NCBI GenBank assembly: GCA_964650405.1
Contig: CAZYTO010000160.1
Location: forward strand, 1 to 13,131
Direction: 5' to 3'
Length of the DNA stretch: 13,131 nt
DNA from: CAZYTO01 sp964650405
Lineage (GTDB): Bacteria > Acidobacteriota > Thermoanaerobaculia > Gp7-AA8
This document shows, in pieces, positions 5,838 through 12,183 of the stretch. The translations under genes were made by a program, and so were the position numbers. Position 1 is the first letter of the stretch, and each line of letters begins with the position of its first letter. The notes under the pieces are model-generated. The model did no database searches, was not told where the DNA came from, and saw nothing but the letters and a program-made list of their open reading frames with translations.

Positions 5838-6527
5838 ATGATCCCGATCCGCCAGACCCTTCCCCGCAAGCGCGTTGCCTTCGTCACGTACTCGCTGGTG
5901 ACGGCGGAGTGCCTCGTATTCGTGGCCATGCTCGTCATGGGTCCGCGGACGGAGTCGTTCATCGCCACGTTCGGCTTCGTCCCCAGCCGGTTTCTGCATC
6001 CGGCGAGCTACGGCTACAGCCACTGGGAAGCCGTGGTGACGCTGTTCACGTCGCTCTTCCTGCACGGAGGGTTCGTGCACCTGGCGGGCAACATGATCTA
6101 CCTGTGGGTCTTCGGCGGTCCGGTGGAGGACGCGTTGGGGCCGCTTCGGTACGGTGTCTTCTTCGTCGTCTGCGGCGCGGTGGGAAGTCTCGCCCACACG
6201 GTGCTCTTTCCGCAGTCGTCTGTTCCGTCGATCGGCGCGTCAGGAAGCATCGCCGGGATTCTGGGGGCCTTTCTCGTGCTGCGGCCCCGGGCCAGGATCG
6301 TCACGCTCTTCCCGCTCGTGGTTTACTGGGCCATGGCGGAAGTGCGTGCGATGCTCTTTCTGCCGATCTGGTTCGCCATGCAATTCTTCAACGGCGCGCT
6401 GGCCCTGGCGGCGGCGCAGAAGACGTCGGAGGCCACAGGCATCGCCTGGTGGGCGCACGTGGGCGGTTTTGTCTTCGGAGCGCTGGTCGGTTTCGGCGTG
6501 AGGATGCGGAGGCACGCGGCGGCATGA
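5838..6527 (+). CDS. Rhomboid family intramembrane serine protease
   Basis: A 229-residue inner-membrane protein with about six hydrophobic spans. Residues 13-36 form the first. The loop before TM2 carries LHGGFVHLAGNMIYLWVFG (75-93) with the conserved HxxxN (His81, Asn85). GASGSIAGILGAF (133-145) carries the GxSG nucleophile Ser135. WWAHVGGFVFGALVGFG (204-220) supplies the catalytic His207 with the HxxGxxxG helix. Both members of the Ser-His dyad are present, so it should be an active protease cutting transmembrane substrates. The substrate is unknown. It overlaps the next gene by four bases (ATGA), so it is translationally coupled to nucleotide-sugar genes. That placement is uncommon, and a role in processing a surface-export component is only inference. 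The ATG at 5838 starts a credible cytoplasmic N-terminus (PIRQTLPRKR), although no strong ribosome site precedes it. Confidence 0.92.
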   Translation: MIPIRQTLPRKRVAFVTYSLVTAECLVFVAMLVMGPRTESFIATFGFVPSRFLHPASYGYSHWEAVVTLFTSLFLHGGFVHLAGNMIYLWVFGGPVEDALGPLRYGVFFVVCGAVGSLAHTVLFPQSSVPSIGASGSIAGILGAFLVLRPRARIVTLFPLVVYWAMAEVRAMLFLPIWFAMQFFNGALALAAAQKTSEATGIAWWAHVGGFVFGALVGFGVRMRRHAAA

Positions 6528-7450
6528 CCGGTCATGTTCTCGTCACGGGCGGCGCGGGATTCATCGGCTCGCACCTGGTGGATGCGTATCTGGCGCGGGG
6601 CTGGCGGGTGAGCGTCATCGACGACCTCTCCACGGGCGATCGCCGGAATGTCGACGCGCGCGCGGAGCTTCATGAAACGGACATCCGCGATGCGGCTGCG
6701 CTGGTGGAGAGGCTGCGGCCCGACGTCATCAATCACCATGCCGCGCAGATGGACGTGAGGCGCTCGGTGAGCGACCCCGTCTTCGACGCGGAAACGAACG
6801 TCGTGGGCTCGCTGCGGCTGCTGCAGGCCGCGGTGCGTGCCGGGGTGCGGAGGTTCCTCTTCGCCTCGAGCGGCGGCGCCATCTACGGTGAGCCGGTGGA
6901 GGTGTCGCAGGGCGAGGCCCACCCGGTCGCGCCCCTGTCGCCGTACGGGTGCGCGAAGCTGGCGGTGGAGCAATACCTCCATTTCTACCGTGTCGTTCAC
7001 GGCCTGCAGTCCGTGGCCCTGCGTTATGCGAACGTCTACGGACCGCGCCAGAGTGCGAAAGGGGAGGCCGGCGTCATCGCGATCTTCACCCGGGCCCTGC
7101 TGGAAGGGAGGGCGCCGACGATCAACGGTGACGGCGAGCAGACGCGAGACTACGTCTACGTCGACGACGTCGTCCGCGCGAACATGGCGGCGACGGAGGG
7201 GGACGTGAGCGGTGCCTTCAACGTCGGAACCGGACGGGAGACGACGGTCAACGAGCTCTATGAACTGCTGGCGGGCGAAGTGGGGGCTGCCTTCGCGGCC
7301 GGGCATGGACCGGCGAAAGCCGGCGAGCAGTTGCGTAGTGTGCTCGACGGCTCGCGTCTCCGGACGGCGGCGCAGTTGCCTTCACCAGTGCCGCTGCGCG
7401 AGGGGCTGGGCCGGACGGTCGAGTGGTTCCGTGCCCGGTTTCGTGCTTGA
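6524..7450 (+). CDS. GalE-like NAD-dependent nucleotide-sugar epimerase (extended SDR)
   Basis: A 308-residue extended short-chain dehydrogenase, most like the short UDP-glucose 4-epimerases of bacteria and archaea that interconvert UDP-glucose and UDP-galactose, or their N-acetyl forms. The NAD loop is TGGAGFIGSH (8-17), and DDLSTG follows strand 2. SSGG (115-118) aligns with the catalytic Ser/Thr region. YGCAK (141-145) is the YxxxK catalytic motif. RYANVYGPRQ and the C-terminal NVGTGRETTVNELYELLAG are family features. Substrate specificity cannot be read from sequence. The same frame is open through most of the rhomboid gene, but homology begins exactly at ATG 6524, which overlaps the rhomboid stop as ATGA. 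The next gene follows after 130 bases filled by array C, so this may be the last gene of a transcription unit or may read through. Confidence 0.9.
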   Translation: MTGHVLVTGGAGFIGSHLVDAYLARGWRVSVIDDLSTGDRRNVDARAELHETDIRDAAALVERLRPDVINHHAAQMDVRRSVSDPVFDAETNVVGSLRLLQAAVRAGVRRFLFASSGGAIYGEPVEVSQGEAHPVAPLSPYGCAKLAVEQYLHFYRVVHGLQSVALRYANVYGPRQSAKGEAGVIAIFTRALLEGRAPTINGDGEQTRDYVYVDDVVRANMAATEGDVSGAFNVGTGRETTVNELYELLAGEVGAAFAAGHGPAKAGEQLRSVLDGSRLRTAAQLPSPVPLREGLGRTVEWFRARFRA

Positions 7451-7460
7451 ATACGCGGCT

Positions 7461-7580
7461 TCGTGATCGTTGTTCGTTCTCCGTTCTCCGTTGTCGGTTG
7501 ATCGATGACCGGAGACGATGATCGCCAATCGAAAACGAACGACGAGCAACGGACAACGACCAACGACCAGCGGACAACGG
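7461..7580. repeat. Inverted array of short degenerate words ending at the start codon of the next gene (array C)
   Basis: The left arm (7461-7504) consists of GTTGTTCG, TCTCCG and GTTGTCGG words. The right arm (7516-7580) consists of the complementary ACGAACGACGAGCAACGG and GACAACGACCAACGACC-type words. Bases 7488-7495 (CCGTTGTC) are complementary to 7573-7580, the eight bases just before ATG 7581, so the fold could occlude the start. Pairing is less perfect than in arrays A and B. It shares GACCAGCG and ACCAACGACC words with array A. There is no Shine-Dalgarno between the array and the start codon. Confidence 0.7.
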
Positions 7581-8588
7581 ATGAAGGTTCTCGTCACCGG
7601 CGCGGCCGGTTTCATCGGCTATCACGTCTCGAAGCGGTTGCTCGACCGCGGAGACGAGGTCATCGGAGTCGATAATCTCAACGACTACTACGACCCGAAG
7701 CTGAAGGAAGCGCGCCTGGCGCTGCTCGAGGTGCATTCGGGCTTCCGCCTCTACCGCGTGGACATCGCCGACCGCGAGGCAGTGAGGGGGCTGTTCGAGA
7801 AGGAGCGGCCGCAGCGCGTGGTCAACCTCGCCGCGCAGGCGGGGGTGCGCTATTCGCTCATCAACCCGCAGGCGTACCTCGACGCGAACATCCAGGGGTT
7901 CCTGAACATCCTGGAGGGCGCGCGTCACAATGGCGTGGAGCACCTCGTCTTCGCCTCCTCGAGCTCCGTCTACGGGGCGAACACCACCCAGCCATTCTCG
8001 GAGCACCACAACGTCGACCACCCGGTTTCGCCACACCCCGCCACGAAGAAGGCGAACGAGCTGATGGCGCACACGTACGCCAGCCTGTTCAAGGTGCCGG
8101 TCACCGGCCTGCGCTTCTTCACGGTCTATGGGCCGTGGGGACGGCCGGACATGGCCCTCTTCCTCTTCACGCGCGGCATCCTCACGGACAAGCCGATCCC
8201 TGTCTTCAACCACGGCAACATGATCCGCGACTTCACCTACATCGATGACATTGTCGAGGGTGTCGTGCGCGTCATCGACACCGTGGCTGTTCCCGACCCG
8301 GACTGGAGCGGCGCCGACCCCGATCCGGCTCGCAGCTATGCGCCGTACCGGATCTTCAACATCGGCAACAACCGGCCCGTGCCCCTGCTCGACTACATCG
8401 CCGCGCTGGAGACGAGCCTGGGAAAGAAAGCCATCATGGAGCTCCTGCCGATGCAGCCGGGCGACGTCCCGTCGACGATGGCCGACGTGACCGAGCTCGA
8501 GCAGGCCGTGGGCTTCCGTCCTGCCACGACCATCGAGGACGGCATCGCGCGGTTCGTGGAGTGGTACAAGGACTATTACAAGGTATGA
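7581..8588 (+). CDS. UDP-glucuronate 4-epimerase-like protein with His in place of the catalytic Tyr
   Basis: A 335-residue extended SDR closely resembling UDP-glucuronate 4-epimerases (CapI/LspL/GAE type), which make UDP-galacturonate. Family signatures are TGAAGFIGYHV (6-16), the very typical DNLNDYYDPKLKEARL (31-46), LAAQAGVRYS (83-92), FASSSSVYG (124-132) and FFTVYGPWGRPDMALF (179-194). The expected catalytic SLYAATKK reads SPHPATKK, so residue 152 is His (CAC at 8034-8036) instead of Tyr, with Pro on both sides, while Lys156 is kept. Tyr is the general base in this family, so normal epimerase activity is doubtful unless His substitutes or the base calls are wrong. The rest of the gene is intact with no frameshift. 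ATG 7581 is chosen because homology starts there; the in-frame ATG at 7518 would translate the repeat array. The stop overlaps the next start as ATGA. Confidence 0.87.
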   Translation: MKVLVTGAAGFIGYHVSKRLLDRGDEVIGVDNLNDYYDPKLKEARLALLEVHSGFRLYRVDIADREAVRGLFEKERPQRVVNLAAQAGVRYSLINPQAYLDANIQGFLNILEGARHNGVEHLVFASSSSVYGANTTQPFSEHHNVDHPVSPHPATKKANELMAHTYASLFKVPVTGLRFFTVYGPWGRPDMALFLFTRGILTDKPIPVFNHGNMIRDFTYIDDIVEGVVRVIDTVAVPDPDWSGADPDPARSYAPYRIFNIGNNRPVPLLDYIAALETSLGKKAIMELLPMQPGDVPSTMADVTELEQAVGFRPATTIEDGIARFVEWYKDYYKV

Positions 8589-9922
8589 CCGTTCCGTCCA
8601 CAGAACTGCAGACGCTGGAGGCACTGCTCGAGGCCGTTCGCACCCGGACCGCGCGGATCGGAGTGATCGGGCTCGGCTATGTCGGGCTGCCTCTCGTCCT
8701 GCTCTTCGAGGAGGCCGGCTTTCCGGTCGTGGGATTCGACGTCGATCAACGGAAGACGGAGATGCTCAACCGGGGCGAAACGTACATCCGGCACATCCCC
8801 GCCGGCCGGATCGCCAGGGCATTCTCCAGCGAGCGCGTGTCCGCCACGACCGACTTCGACCGCCTCGGCGAGTGTGACGCGGTCATCATCTGCGTCCCCA
8901 CGCCGCTAGGCGCGCACCGCGAGCCGGATCTCAAGTACATCCGCATCACGGCCGAAGAGGTTGCAGCCAGGCTTCGGCCGGGCCAGCTCATCGTCCTCGA
9001 GTCGACGACCTACCCCGGAACGACGAGGGAAGAGCTGTTGTCGCGATTCGAAGCCAGCGGATTGACCTGCGGGCGCGACTACTTCCTGGCCTTCTCGCCC
9101 GAGCGCGAAGATCCGGGAAATGAGCGCTTCAACACGAAGAACATCCCGAAGGTGGTGGGCGGGATCAACGAAGCCTCCCTGGCCGCGGCGCAGGAGCTCT
9201 ACGGCTCGGTGATCGACCAGGTCGTCGCGGTCTCCTCCACCGAGGTGGCCGAATCGGCCAAGCTGCTGGAGAACATCTTCCGGGCGGTGAACATCGCCCT
9301 GGTGAACGAGCTCAAAGTGGTGTTCGACCGGATGGGCATCGACATCTGGGAGGTCATCGAGGCCGCCAGGACCAAGCCCTTCGGCTTCATGCCCTTCTAT
9401 CCCGGTCCCGGGCTCGGCGGTCACTGCATCCCGCTCGATCCGTTCTACCTGACCTGGAAGGCGGCGGAGCACGGAACCTGGGCGCGCTTCATCGAGCTGG
9501 CCGGCGAGGTGAACACGGCCATGCCGCGCTACGTGGTGGACCGCGTGGTCGAAGCGGTCAACCAGGGCGGTAAGAGCATCGTCGGCGCGACGGTCCTGGT
9601 GCTCGGTCTTTCCTACAAGCCCGACATCGACGACGACCGCGAGTCACCCTCGTTCGAGCTCATCGAGCTGCTGCAGGAGCGTGGCGCCATCGTCTCCTAC
9701 TGCGATCCGTACGTTCCGGTGGCGCGGCGCGGCCGCAAGCATGACCTCGGGCTGGCCTCCGTCCCGTGCACGGCGGAGGAGTTCGGTCGCTACGACGCCG
9801 TGCTCGTTTCGACGCCCCATACTGACTTCAAGGACGCTTCCCTCTGGTCGAAGGTGAGGCTGGCCATCGACACGCGGAACATCGTGCCGCGCAACATAGC
9901 CGTGACCGTGATCCGGGCGTGA
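8585..9922 (+). CDS. UDP-N-acetylhexosamine 6-dehydrogenase-like nucleotide-sugar dehydrogenase
   Basis: A 445-residue enzyme of the UDP-glucose/GDP-mannose dehydrogenase superfamily. It oxidises C6 of a UDP-sugar to a carboxylate with two NAD+. The N-terminal NAD domain shows RIGVIGLGYVGLPLVLLFEE (24-43) and CVPTPLGAHREPDLKYI (103-119). The central domain has ESAKLLENIFRAVNIAL with Lys226 and Asn230. FYPGPGLGGHCIPLDPFYL (271-289) carries the catalytic Cys281. The C-terminal UDP-binding domain has LGLSYKPDIDDDRESPS. The PGPGLGGHCIPLDP form and the LGAHREPDLKYI stretch point to the WbpA/WecC-like subgroup acting on UDP-GlcNAc or UDP-ManNAc rather than UDP-glucose dehydrogenase. The exact substrate is inferred. 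It is coupled by a four-base overlap to the upstream epimerase and by overlap or close spacing to gmd. An upstream in-frame start at 8561 is rejected as non-homologous. Confidence 0.92.
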   Translation: MTVPSTELQTLEALLEAVRTRTARIGVIGLGYVGLPLVLLFEEAGFPVVGFDVDQRKTEMLNRGETYIRHIPAGRIARAFSSERVSATTDFDRLGECDAVIICVPTPLGAHREPDLKYIRITAEEVAARLRPGQLIVLESTTYPGTTREELLSRFEASGLTCGRDYFLAFSPEREDPGNERFNTKNIPKVVGGINEASLAAAQELYGSVIDQVVAVSSTEVAESAKLLENIFRAVNIALVNELKVVFDRMGIDIWEVIEAARTKPFGFMPFYPGPGLGGHCIPLDPFYLTWKAAEHGTWARFIELAGEVNTAMPRYVVDRVVEAVNQGGKSIVGATVLVLGLSYKPDIDDDRESPSFELIELLQERGAIVSYCDPYVPVARRGRKHDLGLASVPCTAEEFGRYDAVLVSTPHTDFKDASLWSKVRLAIDTRNIVPRNIAVTVIRA

Positions 9923-9927
9923 CCGCC

Positions 9928-10983
9928 ATGCGCAAGGCCCTCATCACCGGAATCACGGGACAGGACGGCTCTTACCTGGCCGAGCTCCTGCTCGGAAAGG
10001 GCTACGAAGTCCACGGCATCATCCGCCGGTCGTCGACGTTCAATACGCAGCGCATCGACCGGATCTACCAGGATCCGCATGAAGCGGATCGCCGGCTGCT
10101 GCTCCACTACGGCGACCTCAATGACGCGTCGTCGCTGAACCGCATTCTTCGCGTCGTCGTGCCGGACGAGATCTACAACCTCGGCGCCCAAAGTCACGTC
10201 AAGGTCTCGTTCGACACGCCGGAGTACACCGGCGAGGTGACGGGCCTCGGCACCACCCGGCTCCTCGAAGCAATCCGCGAGCTGCAGATCCGGCCGCGCG
10301 TCTACCAGGCTTCGTCCTCCGAGATGTTCGGGAAAGTGGCTGAAGTCCCGCAGCGGGAGACGACGCCGTTCTATCCACGAAGCCCGTATGGCGTGGCGAA
10401 GGTCTACGCGTACTGGCTCACGGTCAACTACCGCGAGGCGTATGGACTCTTCGCCGTCAACGGCATCCTGTTCAATCATGAATCGCCGCGGCGGGGCGAG
10501 ACGTTCGTGTCCCGCAAGATCACACGCGCCGTCGGGCGGATCCGCCACGGGCTTCAGGACCGGCTCTACCTCGGCAACCTCGAGGCCCGGCGGGACTGGG
10601 GCTTTGCCGGCGACTATGTCGACGCCATGTGGCGGATGCTGCAGCACGACGAGCCGGAAGATTTCGTCATCGCCACCGGCGAAACGAGAAGTGTGCGCGA
10701 GTTCTGCGAGCTGGCATTCGCGAGGGCGGGCATCGAAGTGGAGTGGCGCGGCTCGGGGTTCATGGAGAAGGGATTCGAGCGCGGCACGGACCGCCTCCTC
10801 GTGGAGATCGATCCTCGCTACCTCCGTCCGACCGAGGTCGACCTGTTGCTCGGCGATGCCTCGAAAGCGAAGGAGAAGCTCGGCTGGACGCCGCGGACGC
10901 CGTTCGAGGAACTGGTGAACGCCATGGTCGATTCGGATCTCGCTCTGGCCGTGGACGAAGCGCTGCTGAAGACGCGAACATGA
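9928..10983 (+). CDS. gmd: GDP-mannose 4,6-dehydratase
   Basis: It converts GDP-D-mannose to GDP-4-keto-6-deoxy-D-mannose, the first step to GDP-L-fucose. The 351-residue product has the hallmark ALITGITGQDGSYLAELLL (4-22) and HGIIRRSSTFNTQRID (29-44). The active site shows ASSSEMFG with Ser130 and Glu132, and SPYGVAK with Tyr154 and Lys158, matching the Thr/Ser-Glu-Tyr-Lys set of the family. NHESPRRGETFVSRKITRA and NLEARRDWGFAGDYV are Gmd-specific. The C-terminus RYLRPTEVDLLLGDASKAKEKLGW is typical. ATG 9928 gives the standard family N-terminus. A GTG at 9919, overlapping the previous stop as GTGA, would add three residues and cannot be excluded. It is followed by the fcl gene, whose product completes the pathway, through an unusual repeated junction. 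Confidence 0.95.
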   Translation: MRKALITGITGQDGSYLAELLLGKGYEVHGIIRRSSTFNTQRIDRIYQDPHEADRRLLLHYGDLNDASSLNRILRVVVPDEIYNLGAQSHVKVSFDTPEYTGEVTGLGTTRLLEAIRELQIRPRVYQASSSEMFGKVAEVPQRETTPFYPRSPYGVAKVYAYWLTVNYREAYGLFAVNGILFNHESPRRGETFVSRKITRAVGRIRHGLQDRLYLGNLEARRDWGFAGDYVDAMWRMLQHDEPEDFVIATGETRSVREFCELAFARAGIEVEWRGSGFMEKGFERGTDRLLVEIDPRYLRPTEVDLLLGDASKAKEKLGWTPRTPFEELVNAMVDSDLALAVDEALLKTRT

Positions 10984-11046
10984 GTCCGTGGACGTAAAGC
11001 GCGCGGATATGAGCACTCGGAGATGAGCACCTGGAGATGAGCGGCT
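10980..11046 (+). repeat. 14-bp tandem repeat forming a ladder of ATGA stop/start overlaps at the gmd-fcl junction
   Basis: Three clear 14-bp units run GGATATGAGCACTC (11005-11018), GGAGATGAGCACCT (11019-11032) and GGAGATGAGCGGCT (11033-11046); the last contains the fcl start. Less similar copies seem to extend back to the gmd stop at 10981-10983, which itself overlaps an ATG at 10980. Reading from each ATG gives five-codon minicistrons: 10980-10997 (MSPWT), 11009-11026 (MSTRR) and 11023-11040 (MSTWR). The last two are linked to each other and to fcl by ATGA overlaps. Slippage duplication of an original ATGA junction is the simplest origin. A role in translational coupling is possible. Confidence 0.75.
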
Positions 11047-11999
11047 TCTGGTCCGACCGGCGCGTGTTGTTGACGGGCGGCAATGGGTTCCTCGGCACGT
11101 TCGTGCGCGAGCGGATCGCCGGGCGGGGGCCGGCTGCGCTGTTTGCACCGCGCCGCACGGAGCTCGACCTCCGCGACGCGGGAGCGGTTCGTTCCTGGCT
11201 GCGCGAGCACCGGCCGAATCTCATCATTCACGGCGCGGCCGTCGTGGGCGGCATCGGCGCCAACCGGATGCATCCCGGCCTCTTTTTTTACGAGAACGCC
11301 GTCATGGGAATCCACCTCATCGAGGAGGCGCGCCTGGCGGGCGTGGAGAAGTTCGTCTGCCTCGGCACGATCTGCGCGTACCCGAAGTACGCACCCATTC
11401 CGTTCCGCGAAGAGGATCTCTGGAACGGCTATCCGGAAGAGACGAATGCTCCTTACGGCATCGCCAAAAAGGCGCTGCTCGTGCAGCTTCAGGCCTATCG
11501 CGAGGAATACGGCTTCAACGGCGTTTTCCTGCTGCCGGTGAATCTGTATGGCCCGCGCGACAACTTCGATCTCCAGACGAGTCACGTCATCCCGGCCATG
11601 ATTCGGAAGTTTGTCGAAGCGCGCGACCGCGGGGACGCGACGGTGACGCTGTGGGGTGACGGCTCTCCGACGCGCGAGTTTCTGTACGTCGAGGATGCGG
11701 CGGACGGGATCGTGGCGGCGGCCGAGATTTACGCCAAACCGGAGCCTGTGAATCTGGGGCGGGGCGAGGAGATCGCCATCCGGGATCTGGCCCAGCTCAT
11801 CGCCGGGCAGACGGGGTATCGCGGCGAGATCGTGTGGGATGCGACGCAGCCGAACGGTCAGCCGCGGCGCAAACTCGACGTCTCGCGCGCCGCGAACGAG
11901 CTCGGATTCCGGGCAGGGACGACGATGCAAGACGGCCTGGCCAGAACGATCGCGTGGTACGAATCGGTCCGCGGCACCGGCCCGGCGTCTCTTACGTAA
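11037..11999 (+). CDS. fcl: GDP-L-fucose synthase (GDP-4-keto-6-deoxymannose 3,5-epimerase/4-reductase)
   Basis: It epimerises and reduces the Gmd product with NADPH to GDP-L-fucose. The 320-residue enzyme shows LTGGNGFLG (12-20), HGAAVVGGIGANRMHP (65-80), GTICAYPKYAPIPF (110-123) with Cys113, APYGIAKK with Tyr140 and Lys144, and NFDLQTSHVIPAMIRKF with His183. These align with Cys109, Tyr136, Lys140 and His179 of the E. coli enzyme. The position of its Ser107 is Thr111. The C-terminal region carries WGDGSPTREFLYVEDAADG. ATG 11037 is the last ATG of the repeated junction. GGAG directly abuts it, so initiation may rely on coupling to the preceding minicistron. The stop codon TAA sits inside the 9-bp duplication flanking the element at 12003, so the coding region is intact despite the insertion. 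Confidence 0.95.
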   Translation: MSGFWSDRRVLLTGGNGFLGTFVRERIAGRGPAALFAPRRTELDLRDAGAVRSWLREHRPNLIIHGAAVVGGIGANRMHPGLFFYENAVMGIHLIEEARLAGVEKFVCLGTICAYPKYAPIPFREEDLWNGYPEETNAPYGIAKKALLVQLQAYREEYGFNGVFLLPVNLYGPRDNFDLQTSHVIPAMIRKFVEARDRGDATVTLWGDGSPTREFLYVEDAADGIVAAAEIYAKPEPVNLGRGEEIAIRDLAQLIAGQTGYRGEIVWDATQPNGQPRRKLDVSRAANELGFRAGTTMQDGLARTIAWYESVRGTGPASLT

Positions 12000-12002
12000 G
12001 GC

Positions 12003-12154
12003 GGCTTTGCACTTAAAGTCAGAAGTATCGGTCTTCGAGCAAGGCTGAAAGGCTGAAAGGCTGGAAGGAAACCCCGCGCTGCCTCTGGCCCTTTCAGCCT
12101 TTCAGCCTTCCAGCCCTTGTGATCAGGCTCCAACCCGACTTTAGGTGCAAAGCC
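12003..12154. mobile_element. 152-bp MITE-like element with terminal inverted repeats and a 9-bp target duplication
   Basis: The left end GGCTTTGCACTTAAAGTC (12003-12020) and the reverse complement of the right end (12137-12154), GGCTTTGCACCTAAAGTC, agree at 17 of 18 bases. Directly outside both ends lies the same 9-mer ACGTAAGGC (11994-12002 and 12155-12163), as expected for a target-site duplication. Inside is a perfect 20-bp inverted repeat: AAGGCTGAAAGGCTGAAAGG (12041-12060) with its complement at 12090-12109, itself made of tandem GGCTGAAA words. There is no ORF of useful size, so the element would be non-autonomous and need a transposase from elsewhere. I cannot assign an IS family. It lies between convergent fcl and the second gmd-like gene, where its hairpin could also act as a terminator. 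Bases 12164-12183 hold nothing recognisable. Confidence 0.8.
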
Positions 12155-12183
12155 ACGTAAGGCGTGTGCCTTCCGGTGCGGGG

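Noticed and set aside
5909..6523. N-terminal extension of the GalE-like protein through the rhomboid gene (a possible fusion)
   Set aside because: The extension is the out-of-frame shadow of the rhomboid sequence. GalE homology begins exactly at ATG 6524, which overlaps the rhomboid stop.
7518..7580. Upstream ATG for the UDP-glucuronate epimerase homologue
   Set aside because: It would translate the right arm of the repeat array (NRKRTTSNGQRPTTSGQR), which is low-complexity and absent from the family.
10980..11040. The minicistrons MSPWT, MSTRR and MSTWR as functional peptides
   Set aside because: Five residues derived from a tandem repeat give no evidence of peptide function. Only the coupling arrangement is notable.
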